43,462 bases of DNA from Alphaproteobacteria bacterium (GCA_022824395.1 JAJDZX010000028.1:1-43462), one strand, 5' to 3'. Shown: positions 1 through 8,592, counted from the stretch's first letter. The notes: a model not told the origin generated them from the letters alone. Program-made: numbers and translations.

Positions 1-51
1 TGTGCAGGACGAGTTGCTCGCAATGCTCGCAGGCGCCTGAACCCACCAAAC

Positions 52-161
52 TTATGGGAACCTGATCCGTACCCAATCCCTTGAGAAACAACAACCGAAG
101 CGGCTCAGGTTCCCATAATCATAAGGTTCTCATAACCGCCATTATCGGAACGTTCCGATAA
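52..161. repeat. Cluster of inverted ~11-bp repeats and a palindrome at the IS edge
   Basis: A 14-bp perfect inverted repeat (TTATGGGAACCTGA at 52-65 and its complement at 105-118) is followed by a near-copy of the same unit, GGTTCTCATAA at 125-135. A perfect 20-bp palindrome built from TTATCGGAAC arms lies at 142-161 and extends to 137-166 with one mismatched pair. The five units share the form TTATSGGAAC or its complement. The palindrome overlaps the last codons of the transposase and sits exactly where its family sequence stops. It may be the element terminus, a transposase-binding array, or the repetitive target into which the element went. Which of these it is cannot be told from one copy. 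Confidence 0.6.
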
Positions 162-1390
162 CGGCGAAAGCCGATCACTTCCTTTACCCAGCCGTTGGGC
201 GCCTCCGAGAGCCATTTGCGTTCCGCATACTGCGCCCGCCCCGCGGCCGTGGCGAGCTTCGCCGCCATGCGCGCCGTGGCCGGGTGCTTCGCCGCATCCT
301 TCACCGCCGCGCGCTTGCCCTCCCGGCCCAGCGCCACGTGACCGTCCACCCCGCGCGCCTCCAGCTCCACCAGGTCCGCTTCGTTGCAGTAGCCCGCGTC
401 CGCCAGCACCGTCGCCGGCCGTTGCCCGTGAGCCGCCGCCACCGCATCCAGCAGCGGCACCAGACGCCCCTGGTCGTTGGCCTGCGCCGACACCTCCGTC
501 GCGACGATCAACTGGTGCGCACCCTCCACCACCACCTGCGCGTTGTAACACTGCTGGAAGCCTTCCGACGATGTCTTCATGATCCGACTCTCCGGATCCG
601 TGAAGTTGTCCTGCGCCTTCGCCTCCGGCTCGCCGTACGCGCGCTTGTACGGCTGACCCCCCTTCGGGTTCCGCGTCGATCCCGGCTCCCGGCCACGCGC
701 GTCGTCCGCCGCCCGCGCCCGCGCCTCCAGCCGCGCCTTCGCCGCCTGGATCGCCGCCAGACGCTGCTCCCGGCGCCGCAGCTCCGACGGCAGCTCGTCG
801 CCACGGAACGCCTCCCCGAAACGCGCGTCCTCCGCCGCGTCCGTCTCCTGCGCACGCGACAGCAGCGCCTCGATCTCCCCCTCCAGACGCGCTTCCTCCT
901 CCTGCATCCGACCGTAGCTCATCGCCTTGCGCTTGCTCGCGTTCGCCCGCACCTTCGTCCCGTCGATCGACAGCTTGCCGAAGTTCGCCAGCCCCATCTC
1001 GCGCGCCAGCGACACCACCGACACGAACAGACGACGGAAGTCCGCAAGGTGCCGGTGCCGGAACTCGCACAGCGTCCGGTGGCTCGGAAAGTTCCCCGCC
1101 GCCAGCACCCGGAACGCCACGTCCTCCTCCAGCTTGCGCGCCAGACCGCGCGACGAGCACACCCCCGTCGCATACCCGTAGATCAGCACCTTCAGCATCA
1201 TCCGCGGCTCATACGGCGACTTCCGGCGGCCGTCACCCTCGTAGCGCTCGTAGAACGCCGACAGGTCCAGCCCGTCCACCAAGTCGCTCACGTGCTCCGC
1301 CAGGTGACCCGCCGGCAACCAGTCCCGCAAGCTCGGCGGCAACAGCAGCATCTGATCCGGGTCATACGGTCGAAACGTCGTCGGCATCAC
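119..1390 (-). CDS. IS1182-like (IS5/ISNCY-type) DDE transposase, altered C-terminus
   Basis: DDE transposase of the IS1182 group, 423 residues, starting at GTG (1390) or the adjacent ATG (1387). The N-terminal part (about 1-160) carries the DUF772-type segment, with the RMMLKVLIYGY and SHRTLCEFRHRH motifs. It is followed by a charged, coiled linker (about 160-225) and a DDE_Tnp_1-type catalytic half containing DGTKVRANAS (first Asp), LADAGYCNE (second Asp) and the closing WVKEVIGFRR (last Glu). Related proteins usually run on for some 25-30 residues after GFRR. Here the frame ends in an unrelated 13-residue tail read through the palindrome at 142-161, so the 3' end is probably truncated or recombined. 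Catalytic residues are present; activity is uncertain. Confidence 0.8.
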   Translation of the reverse strand: MMPTTFRPYDPDQMLLLPPSLRDWLPAGHLAEHVSDLVDGLDLSAFYERYEGDGRRKSPYEPRMMLKVLIYGYATGVCSSRGLARKLEEDVAFRVLAAGNFPSHRTLCEFRHRHLADFRRLFVSVVSLAREMGLANFGKLSIDGTKVRANASKRKAMSYGRMQEEEARLEGEIEALLSRAQETDAAEDARFGEAFRGDELPSELRRREQRLAAIQAAKARLEARARAADDARGREPGSTRNPKGGQPYKRAYGEPEAKAQDNFTDPESRIMKTSSEGFQQCYNAQVVVEGAHQLIVATEVSAQANDQGRLVPLLDAVAAAHGQRPATVLADAGYCNEADLVELEARGVDGHVALGREGKRAAVKDAAKHPATARMAAKLATAAGRAQYAERKWLSEAPNGWVKEVIGFRRYRNVPIMAVMRTL

Positions 1391-1473
1391 AGCGCATCCA
1401 GCAACACAGGGGCCGCATTATCTCATCTCTTTCCTACGGCGCAGGCTCCTAGGCTGCAGCGGGCTCGGAGCGC

Positions 1474-1521
1474 GCACGATGCCAAGCGTTCACAATCCGC
1501 TCCTGACACTGTATCTTGTGC
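1474..1521 (+). promoter_or_regulatory. Probable tandem NrdR boxes upstream of nrdB
   Basis: Positions 1506-1521 (ACACTGTATCTTGTGC) match the NrdR-box consensus acaCWAtATaTWGtgt at 13 of 16 places. A weaker second box at 1474-1489 starts exactly 32 bp upstream, which is the three-helical-turn spacing usual for paired NrdR boxes. NrdR represses ribonucleotide reductase genes when dATP is high. The pair sits 83 bp before the preferred nrdB start, so nrdB very likely has its own NrdR-controlled promoter. The first box was scored by hand; the second box alone would not be convincing. Confidence 0.55.
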
Positions 1522-1603
1522 CGTGCGTGCCGACCGGGCCACCATGTAGCAGGAGGCGGCTCCTGCCGGTTGCCCGCATGCCCGCCAGAGCGGAGTGACA
1601 GCG

Positions 1604-2563
1604 GTGTCCTTACTCAAGGCTAACCCCGTCTACAAGCCGTTCCACTACCCGTGGGCATACGAGGCCTGGCTGCAGCAGCAGCGGATTCACTGGCTGCCGG
1701 AAGAGGTTCCACTCGCAGAGGACGTCAAGGACTGGAGCGAAAAGCTCACCGACGAGGAACGGAACCTGCTGACCCAGATCTTCCGTTTCTTCGTGCAGTC
1801 GGATGTTGAGGTCAACAACTGCTACATGCGGCACTATGCGCGTGTATTCGAACCGACCGAAGTGCAGATGATGCTGGCCGCGTTCTCCAACATGGAGACC
1901 GTGCACATCGCGGCGTACTCCCACCTCCTCGACACGATCGGCATGCCGGAAGTCGAGTACGAAGCGTTTCTCAATATCAAGGAGATGCGCGACAAGTACG
2001 ACTACATGCAGAGCTTCAGCACCGACACCCGCGAGGACATCGCCCGGACCCTGGCCATGTTCGGAGCCTTCACGGAAGGGATTCAGCTATTCGCGAGTTT
2101 CGCCGTGTTGCTGAATTTCCCGAGGTTCAACAAGATGAAGGGAATGGGTCAGATCGTCACGTGGTCGGCCCGCGACGAGACCCTGCACACGAACTCGATC
2201 GTCCGGCTGTACCGGACCTTCCTGCAGGAAAACCCCGACATCGACACCGACGACCTCGCGCGCGACCTGCGCGACGCCTGTGAGACCGTCGTCCACCACG
2301 AAGACGCGTTCATCGACAGGGCGTTTGAACTGGGCGGCGTCGAGGGCCTCACCGCCGCCGAGGTCAAGGCCTACATCCGTTACATCGCCAACCGGCGGCT
2401 GAGCCGCCTCGGGCAGGAGGCTATCTTCGAAGCCGACTCGAATCCGCTGCCCTGGATGGACGAGATGCTCAACGCGCTTGAGCACACCAATTTCTTCGAG
2501 AACCGGTCGACGGAGTACTCGCGGGCCGCGACGCGCGGTACCTGGGAAGAGGCGTTCGCCTGA
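1604..2563 (+). CDS. nrdB: Ribonucleoside-diphosphate reductase, beta subunit (class Ia)
   Basis: Small subunit of aerobic ribonucleotide reductase. It houses the diiron-tyrosyl radical that the alpha subunit uses to turn NDPs into dNDPs. Numbering from the GTG at 1595, the metal ligands are D70, E101, H104, E161, E195 and H198, and the radical tyrosine is Y108 in HIAAYSH. The C-terminal tail (TWEEAFA) is the part that docks on NrdA. The GTG at 1604 is preferred over 1595 because GGAG at 1592-1595 then lies 8 bases upstream and the protein begins MSLLKANPVYKPF, as alphaproteobacterial NrdBs do. nrdA is not beside it; the upstream neighbour is an IS. Length and all key residues are normal, so it should be functional. 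Confidence 0.93.
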   Translation: MSLLKANPVYKPFHYPWAYEAWLQQQRIHWLPEEVPLAEDVKDWSEKLTDEERNLLTQIFRFFVQSDVEVNNCYMRHYARVFEPTEVQMMLAAFSNMETVHIAAYSHLLDTIGMPEVEYEAFLNIKEMRDKYDYMQSFSTDTREDIARTLAMFGAFTEGIQLFASFAVLLNFPRFNKMKGMGQIVTWSARDETLHTNSIVRLYRTFLQENPDIDTDDLARDLRDACETVVHHEDAFIDRAFELGGVEGLTAAEVKAYIRYIANRRLSRLGQEAIFEADSNPLPWMDEMLNALEHTNFFENRSTEYSRAATRGTWEEAFA

Positions 2564-2576
2564 CGCGAATTCTCCG

Positions 2577-3836
2577 CTAACCGACGGCCCGCAGGGTGGT
2601 CTCCCCGGGCTGATCTGCCCGCAGGCTGGCCAGCGCCGCCGCCGCACCGCCGCTCTGGTGGGGAATGCCCGCGTCCGCCAGGGCGAGTTCGGTCGCGCCC
2701 AGCGCGCCCAGGATCATCGCCTCGCTCAGTGCGCCGAGGTGACCGATTCGAAATCCGTTCGCGGCCCAGCGCCCAATGGCGGCCGCCAGCGCGACCCCGT
2801 ACTGCTCCCGGCACAAGGCCCGGAACGCATCGGGCCGCGCGCCTTCGGGCAGCAGGATCGCCGTCACCGTATCGCTGTGCTCGGCCGGGCGCGTGCTGAC
2901 GAGCTCGAGGTTCCAGCCCGCCACCGCCGCCCGTGCGCTCGCCGCCAACCGCCGGTGGCGCGCGAACACCGTCTCCGGCCCCTCCTCGAACAGCATCTCG
3001 AGGGCCGCCGCAAGCCCGTACCAGAGAGGGATGGCCGGCGTGGAGATGAAGCCCAGAGCACCGTCCGCCCCGAGGTGCTCGTTCCAGTCCCAGAAAAACC
3101 GCGGGCACCCTCCTGACTTCCGGGCCGCTTCCAGCGCCCGGTCCGACAGCACGTTGAACGCGAGCCCCGGCGGCAGCATGAGTCCCTTCTGGCTCCCGCC
3201 GACGCAGACGTCCACTCGCCACGCGTCGTGGTAGTAGGGGCTGGAGGCCAAGGACGAGATGACATCCGCAATCAGGAGCGCCGGGTGCCCGGCGGCGTCC
3301 ATCGCGGCCCGAACACCGGGAAGGTCGCTCAGCACGCCCGTCGACGTCTCGTTGTGGACGACGCAGACCGCCTTGATCCTCCCGGATGCATCGGCGCGCA
3401 AGCTCTCCTCGACCCGGTTCGCGTCGACCCCGGTACGCCAGTCGCCCGGCAGATAGTCGACCTCGAGACCCAGCCGCTCCGCCATCTCCTTCCAGCGCTG
3501 CGAGAAGAACCCGGTCTCCGCCATGAGCACGCGGTCACCCGGGGCCAGCGGGTTGACCAGGGCTGCCTCCCAGGCCCCGTGACCCGGTGAACTCATCAGC
3601 ACCGCTGGCGACGTCGTCCCCAGCAGCTCCTTCAGCCGGCCGTAGGCCCGTTCGGCCACGGCCAGGAACTCCGGACTTCGATGGTCCGCCTGGGGCGCCG
3701 CCATTGCGGACATGATCCGCCGGGGGATGTTGGTCGGCCCCGGCGTGTGCAGGAATTGCCAGCCGGGGCGTCCCGGCCGTTCGGTTGGATCAAACAAGGG
3801 AGGGTTCTCAGGCGGCCCGACGAGAGCCAGTGTCAA
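2577..3836 (-). CDS. Class V PLP aminotransferase (serine/alanine-glyoxylate aminotransferase-like)
   Basis: Fold-type I PLP enzyme of the class V group, 419 residues, closest in pattern to serine-glyoxylate or alanine-glyoxylate aminotransferases. The substrate-loop start FLHTPGPTNIP (28-38), the cofactor-binding SPGHGAWEAAL (83-93), the cofactor aspartate D191 in IADVISSLAS and the Schiff-base lysine K217 in GGSQKGLMLPPG are all visible. It would make glycine from glyoxylate or use a related amino donor pair. The ATG at 3836 overlaps the end of the CoxL-like gene by 29 bases, so the two are probably co-transcribed. The tail ends 13 bases from the nrdB stop, tail to tail. The exact substrate cannot be read from the sequence. 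Confidence 0.87.
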   Translation of the reverse strand: MTLALVGPPENPPLFDPTERPGRPGWQFLHTPGPTNIPRRIMSAMAAPQADHRSPEFLAVAERAYGRLKELLGTTSPAVLMSSPGHGAWEAALVNPLAPGDRVLMAETGFFSQRWKEMAERLGLEVDYLPGDWRTGVDANRVEESLRADASGRIKAVCVVHNETSTGVLSDLPGVRAAMDAAGHPALLIADVISSLASSPYYHDAWRVDVCVGGSQKGLMLPPGLAFNVLSDRALEAARKSGGCPRFFWDWNEHLGADGALGFISTPAIPLWYGLAAALEMLFEEGPETVFARHRRLAASARAAVAGWNLELVSTRPAEHSDTVTAILLPEGARPDAFRALCREQYGVALAAAIGRWAANGFRIGHLGALSEAMILGALGATELALADAGIPHQSGGAAAALASLRADQPGETTLRAVG

Positions 3837-6117
3837 TCAGCGACCAGATACGCTCCGGCGTTGCCGGCATGTCGACGTGCTCGACGCCGTAGGGGCGAAG
3901 GGCATCGACAAGCGCGTTGATGATGGCCGGCGGAGCACCGATGGCGCCCGCTTCTCCGGCTCCTTTCATCCCCAGCGCGTTGGTGGTCGACGGGACCGTA
4001 TTGTAGGTGAAATCGATGTGCGGCGCGTCGTCCGCGCGCGGCATCGCGTAGTCCATGAAGGACGCGCTCAGCAGCTGGCCCGATTCGGAATCGTACTGGG
4101 TGTGCTCGAGCAGTGCCTGCCCGAGACCCTGGACGATCCCGCCGTGGACCTGGCCTTCCAGGAGCAGCGGGTTGATGACGGTGCCGAAATCGTCCACGAC
4201 CGTATACCGCACGATCTGCAACGCCCCGGTTTCCGGGTCGACCTCCACCTCGCACACGTGGGTGCCGTTCGGGAAGGTCGCGGCCGGCGGGGTCCACCGG
4301 GCGGCTTCGGAGAGGGGGTCGCCGGCCTCGGCGGCGCGCCGGGACGCCTCGCCGAGGGACACCTGGAGATCGGTGCCGGGCACGGTGAACCGGCCGTCCT
4401 GGAACTCGATGTCCTCGACCGAGGCTTCCAGCTGGTCGGCAGCGAGGTTCCGGCCTCGCTCGATCACCTGCAACGCCGCATCGGACAGCGCCGCACCGCC
4501 GACCGGGACCGATCGCGACCCACCGGTACCTCCGCCGTAGCCGATCATCGCGGTATCGCCCTGGACGATGTCGATCTGGTCGAACGGGAGGTCCAGCCGC
4601 TCAGACACGATTTGCCGATAGGCCGTTTCATGGCCCTGCCCGTTGGACTGGGTGCCGATCAGCACGCGCGCGCGGCCGTCGGCGCCGATCTCGATGGTCG
4701 CCTCCTCGGGCGCGCCGCTCGAGCAGGCTTCGATGTAGCTGGCCATCCCGATCCCGCGAAGCCGGCCGCTGCGTTCCGACTCGGCACGGCGCTGTTCGAA
4801 GCCGTCCCAGTCTGAACGCGTGATGGCGTCGTCCATGTTCTGGACGAAGTTCCCGGTGTCGTAGATCTCGCCCATGGGCGTGGTGTACGGCATCTGGTCG
4901 GATCGGATGAAATTGCGGCGGCGAATTTCGTCGGGGGCAAGCCCCAGCTCACGCGCGGCCTTTTCCACGATCCGCTCCACCACGAATGCGGCCTCGGGGC
5001 GCCCGGCGCCCCGGTAGGCATCCACCGGCGGCGTATTCGTATACACGCCAAGCACGTTCGCGTACACGCTGGGCGTCCGGTAACAGCCGGTCAGCATCAT
5101 GGTACCGGCGAGCGTCGGCACGAAAATTCCGAAGTTCGAGCACTGGGCGCCGAGGTTCGCGATCGTGCGCACCCGCAACCCGAGGAACCGTGCATCGGCG
5201 TCCAGCGCCAGCTCGGCGCGGGTCACGTGGTCACGGCCGTGGGTGTCGGAAAGAAACGCCTCGGACCGCTCGGAAATCCAGCGGACCGGGCGACCCAGGG
5301 CCCGCGCGGCGAAGAGCACGTGGATGTACTCGGGGTAGAGGAAGATCTTCATCCCGAAACCGCCGCCGACGTCCTCGGTGCGCACCTGGACCGTATCGGC
5401 CTCCACGCCCAGGATGCTCGCGAACTGCCCCTGCAGCAGGTGCACGCCCTGGGAACCGCAGGTGATCGAGAAACCGCTGCCTTCCTCGTAGCTGGCGATT
5501 GCAGCGCGGCACTCCATCGGATTCGGGACCAGGCGGTTGTTCACCAGGTCGAGCGACACCACATGCGCCGCCTGCGCAAAGGCGGCATCCGTCTCGGCCT
5601 CGTCGCCAAGCGACCAGTCGAAGCAGAGGTTGCCGGGAATGCCGTCGTGGATCTGGGGCGCGCCGTCCGCCAGGGCGCCAGCGGTGTCCGTGACGGCCGG
5701 GCGCTCCTCGTAGTCGACCTCGACCAGCTCCGCGGCGTCGCGCGCCAGGTTCGCCGTTTCCGCCACCACGACGGCGACGGGCTCCCCCACGTAGCACACC
5801 CGCTCCCCGGCCAGCGCCGGGCGCGACGGCACCAGGTTGTCCGATCCGTCGCGGTTCTTGCCCACATACAACGGCGGCAGCGGACCGACCCCCGCCTCCG
5901 TCAGGTCGCCGGCGGTGAAGACGCCGAGCACGCCCTCCGCCTGCGCGGCGGCCTCGGTGCGGACGGATCGGATGTCCGCACAGGCCATCGGCGAGCGGAC
6001 GACCTGCAGCCAGGCCTGCCCAGGCAGCGAGAGGTCGGCGGTATAACGTCCCCTGCCGGTCAGGAACCGGGGATCCTCGGCCCGTTCCACGGGCTGACCA
6101 ATGCCGAACTGGGCCAT
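3808..6117 (-). CDS. CoxL/xanthine dehydrogenase-family molybdopterin-binding subunit
   Basis: Large catalytic subunit of a molybdenum hydroxylase, 769 residues, of full family length. The N-terminal a/b-hammerhead domain (about 20-140) is followed by the molybdopterin-binding domains with GGGFGMK (251-257), the active-site loop AYRGAGR (367-373) and the base-type glutamate E722 in KGAGEAGAIG. AYRGAGR is the form II loop. True CO dehydrogenases have a cysteine-containing AYXCSFR, so a hydroxylase or oxidoreductase acting on an organic substrate is more likely than CO oxidation. The usual FAD (CoxM) and 2Fe-2S (CoxS) partners are not adjacent: the gene starts an operon with only the class V aminotransferase behind it. 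Partners must be encoded elsewhere. Confidence 0.9.
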   Translation of the reverse strand: MAQFGIGQPVERAEDPRFLTGRGRYTADLSLPGQAWLQVVRSPMACADIRSVRTEAAAQAEGVLGVFTAGDLTEAGVGPLPPLYVGKNRDGSDNLVPSRPALAGERVCYVGEPVAVVVAETANLARDAAELVEVDYEERPAVTDTAGALADGAPQIHDGIPGNLCFDWSLGDEAETDAAFAQAAHVVSLDLVNNRLVPNPMECRAAIASYEEGSGFSITCGSQGVHLLQGQFASILGVEADTVQVRTEDVGGGFGMKIFLYPEYIHVLFAARALGRPVRWISERSEAFLSDTHGRDHVTRAELALDADARFLGLRVRTIANLGAQCSNFGIFVPTLAGTMMLTGCYRTPSVYANVLGVYTNTPPVDAYRGAGRPEAAFVVERIVEKAARELGLAPDEIRRRNFIRSDQMPYTTPMGEIYDTGNFVQNMDDAITRSDWDGFEQRRAESERSGRLRGIGMASYIEACSSGAPEEATIEIGADGRARVLIGTQSNGQGHETAYRQIVSERLDLPFDQIDIVQGDTAMIGYGGGTGGSRSVPVGGAALSDAALQVIERGRNLAADQLEASVEDIEFQDGRFTVPGTDLQVSLGEASRRAAEAGDPLSEAARWTPPAATFPNGTHVCEVEVDPETGALQIVRYTVVDDFGTVINPLLLEGQVHGGIVQGLGQALLEHTQYDSESGQLLSASFMDYAMPRADDAPHIDFTYNTVPSTTNALGMKGAGEAGAIGAPPAIINALVDALRPYGVEHVDMPATPERIWSLIDTGSRRAA

Positions 6118-6243
6118 GGAAGCTCCTTGTTGGGGGCGTTCGTCTGCGCCCGTTCAACGCCGCATGATAAGGGGCGGCAGGCTTCGGACAAGGTGTACCG
6201 GGCGGTGCACCAGGCGGTCTCACACCCCGGGGAGGAACGACGG

Positions 6244-6636
6244 ATGGAACGCATCGTGGTCCGGATCAACGCCATCGAGCTCGAGCTGACGCCGCGGGAC
6301 ACGCCCACCGCCAGGGCGATACTCCGGGAGCTGCCGCAGCGGTCGGTCGCGCAGACGTGGGGCGAGGAAGTCTATTTCCACGTACCCGTCTCGGCGGCGC
6401 TGGAGGCCGATGCACGCGACGTCGTCGAGAAGGGCGAAATCGCGTACTGGACGGGCGGATCGGCCATCGCCATCGGGTACGGTCGGACGCCGGTGTCGCG
6501 CGGTGACGAGATTCGCCTGGTGAGCGCCGTCAATGTCTGGGCCGATGCCGTGGGCGACCCGGCTGACCTGCGGGACGTCAGAGACGGGGATCCGGTCTGG
6601 ATCGGCCGGGCAAGCGAGGTTGACGAGGCCGGCTAG
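6244..6636 (+). CDS. Cyclophilin-like (TM1367/DUF369-type) small protein
   Basis: A 130-residue protein resembling the cyclophilin-like family first seen in Thermotoga TM1367. Visible family marks are the early RAILRELPQRS stretch, WGEEVYFHVPV (about 40-50), GEIAYWTGGSAIAIGYG (about 69-85) and the late WADAVGD turn. The family has a cyclophilin barrel but no proven isomerase activity and no settled function. The ATG at 6244 is chosen because GGAGG at 6231-6235 is 8 bases upstream. It lies head to head with the CoxL-like gene, with a 126-bp shared regulatory gap. It converges on the MmgE/PrpD gene so closely that both stop codons share the bases CTAG at 6633-6636. Confidence 0.78.
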   Translation: MERIVVRINAIELELTPRDTPTARAILRELPQRSVAQTWGEEVYFHVPVSAALEADARDVVEKGEIAYWTGGSAIAIGYGRTPVSRGDEIRLVSAVNVWADAVGDPADLRDVRDGDPVWIGRASEVDEAG

Positions 6637-7913
6637 GCCACAAGACCGGCGAGGCCGGTCGGGGACCCGCCGGCGCTGAGCGCCTGCACCTGATTCACGA
6701 GCGGCTCCGGATCCACGCCGCCAAGGGCCAGAAGGTCGCGCGCCTTGGCCTCCAGCCGGCGCGGGGACAGCGGTGCGTCGGGGTCGCCGAGCGCATGCTC
6801 GCGTGCCGCCTCCAGCACGCGGCCATCGCCCAGGACGACGCGGACCGACGCCCCCCAAGCGCGGGGGTAGGCCTCGTCGTACGGCGAACCGGACGCCACC
6901 TGGACCCGGCCGGCGAGGTCGGCGTGCCGCCCCCGGGCGGTCGCCCCGAAACTGGCGAACGCGACTTCCTTGTCCGTCAGCGCTGCGGCGATGCAGTGCT
7001 GCAGGGAGAACTTGGCCTCGTATTCCGTGCTTGGCCGCGCGTTGTCGCAGACGTCGACGGCGGCCCGGTAGGTGCGCGCCTCGACCCGCTGGAACCCGTC
7101 CACCTGCGGCGCCAGTTCCAGCGCCGCATCGATGGCGGGATGCGTGTGCCGGCAGGACGGCCACGGCTTGATCGACGTCCGGTGGAGCTGCCACGGGGCG
7201 TCCGGAGCCCGCAGCACCGCCTCCGGATCCGCGTCCGGGCAGGCAGCGGCAAAGAACCCGCGGCGTCCTTCGAGAATCGCCGGCGCCCCCGTGAAGCCGT
7301 GCGCGGCGAGCTCGGCCGCCACGACACCCGCCTCCGCGGCCCGGCCGGCGTGCAGGTGCTTGCTCATCGCTCCGGTCGCGATGAACTCCCACAACCCGGC
7401 CGATTGCGTGCCGGCATTGCCCAGCGCGTGCACCATCGCTGGCGGTGCGAGGCCGAGCAGCGTGCCGGCCGCATAGGCGGAACCGAACGGTCCGCAGGTC
7501 GCCGTGTTGTGCCAGGTCCGGTAATGGGTCGGGCCGACCGCCGCGCCGATGCGGCACATGGCCTCGAACCCCTTCAGGACCGCGGTGAGGTATGCCCGCC
7601 CGTCGGTGCGGGTGGGGCCGGCAAGTGCGCAGGCGGCCGGAACCACGACACACCCCGGATGCGAGACCGATTCGCGGTGTAGGTCGTCGGCTTCGAGGAT
7701 GTGCGTCAGCGCGCCGAGCCGGAATGCCTCGCGGCCGGCATCGTACCCCGCCCCCTCCGCCCACGCCCGGATGATCCTGCCCGGCTCCGTCGACTGGCCG
7801 GCGCGGGTGTTCGCCAGGGCGTCCAGCACGTAGTGGGAGGCCTTCTCGAGGTCCGCCTCGCCAATCGGCTTGGCCTCGATGAACTCTACGAGCTGCTCGG
7901 TCAGGCTGGGCAT
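6633..7913 (-). CDS. MmgE/PrpD family protein
   Basis: Member of the MmgE/PrpD family, which includes 2-methylcitrate dehydratase, cis-aconitate decarboxylase and many uncharacterised lyases or isomerases of small acids. The start at 7913 (MPSLTEQLVEF) is chosen because GAGGA lies 9 bases upstream and the sequence before it is not family-like; this gives 426 residues. Family marks include the N-terminal helical domain with DALANTRAG, the ALTHILEADDLHRESVSHPG segment that lines the active site, GPTHYRTWHNTATCGPFGSA, and the later SIKPWPSCRHTHPAIDAA. It is divergent from the isomerase-like gene at 8005 with a 91-bp gap. Probable role is degradation of a small organic acid; the substrate is unknown. 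Confidence 0.87.
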   Translation of the reverse strand: MPSLTEQLVEFIEAKPIGEADLEKASHYVLDALANTRAGQSTEPGRIIRAWAEGAGYDAGREAFRLGALTHILEADDLHRESVSHPGCVVVPAACALAGPTRTDGRAYLTAVLKGFEAMCRIGAAVGPTHYRTWHNTATCGPFGSAYAAGTLLGLAPPAMVHALGNAGTQSAGLWEFIATGAMSKHLHAGRAAEAGVVAAELAAHGFTGAPAILEGRRGFFAAACPDADPEAVLRAPDAPWQLHRTSIKPWPSCRHTHPAIDAALELAPQVDGFQRVEARTYRAAVDVCDNARPSTEYEAKFSLQHCIAAALTDKEVAFASFGATARGRHADLAGRVQVASGSPYDEAYPRAWGASVRVVLGDGRVLEAAREHALGDPDAPLSPRRLEAKARDLLALGGVDPEPLVNQVQALSAGGSPTGLAGLVA

Positions 7914-8004
7914 CGGCGATGATCCTCGGAGCGCGTCGTGTCGCCACGCGGGACCGGCCAGTATATGTTCGGCGCGCGGCTCTTCGACCGTGGAGGAAGC
8001 ACCC

Positions 8005-8592
8005 ATGACCAGGCGGGTGGAGTTCTATTTCGACGTGGGAAGTCCGAGCGGCTACCTCGCATGGTCGCAGTTGCCGGCGATCGCCCGCGAGACCGGTGCG
8101 GACATCGACTACCGTCCGGTCCTGCTGGGCGGAATCTTCAAGGCGACCGGCAACACGTCCCCGGCCGACGTTCCGGCCAAGGGACGGTACCTGGCCCTCG
8201 ACCTGGCCCGGTTTGCCCGCCGCTACGGCGTCCCGCTGGTCTACAACAGCGCCTTCCCCATCAACACCATCGGCCTGATGCGCGGTGCCGTGGCCGCCCA
8301 GCAGGCCGGGCAGCTCGACGCCTATCTCGACGTCATCTATCCCGCGTTCTGGGCGCACGACGTCGACCTGAGCAAACCGGAAGAAGTGGTCCGCTGCCTC
8401 CGGGAAGGCGGGCTGGATGCCGCGTTCCTGATGCGCCGCGTGCAGGAGGACGACGTCAAGACCGAGCTCCGCGCACGTTCGGATGCCGCCGTGGAACGCG
8501 GGCTGTTCGGGATCCCGACGATGTTCGTCGACGGAGAGATGTTCTTCGGTCAAGACCGTCTCGAACTGGTCCGGGAGGCGCTGGCGGCATGA
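8005..8592 (+). CDS. 2-hydroxychromene-2-carboxylate isomerase-like (DsbA/GST-kappa) protein
   Basis: A 195-residue DSBA-fold protein of the 2-hydroxychromene-2-carboxylate isomerase (NahD) and GST-kappa group. These enzymes use glutathione to isomerise intermediates of aromatic-ring breakdown. The N-terminus VEFYFDVGSPSGYLA carries the catalytic-serine region (S13), FPINTIGLMRGA is the family's middle motif, and FGIPTMFVDGEMFFGQDRL is the conserved C-terminal cis-Pro loop. There is no CXXC, so it is not a disulfide oxidoreductase. The ATG at 8005 has GGAGGAA at 7992-7998. Naphthalene-degradation genes are not nearby, so the true substrate may be a different conjugate. Divergent from the MmgE/PrpD gene. 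Confidence 0.88.
   Translation: MTRRVEFYFDVGSPSGYLAWSQLPAIARETGADIDYRPVLLGGIFKATGNTSPADVPAKGRYLALDLARFARRYGVPLVYNSAFPINTIGLMRGAVAAQQAGQLDAYLDVIYPAFWAHDVDLSKPEEVVRCLREGGLDAAFLMRRVQEDDVKTELRARSDAAVERGLFGIPTMFVDGEMFFGQDRLELVREALAA

Noticed and set aside
2..40. Possible end of a plus-strand gene (VQDELLAMLAGA, stop at 38-40)
   Set aside because: Only 12 residues lie in the window, too little to support a call.
284..1549. Long plus-strand open frame opposite the transposase
   Set aside because: Arg- and His-rich antisense shadow of the IS1182-type gene, no family pattern, ends in the nrdB regulatory region.
3808..6117. True CO dehydrogenase (CoxL form I)
   Set aside because: The loop is AYRGAGR without the cysteine of form I, and no coxM or coxS is adjacent.
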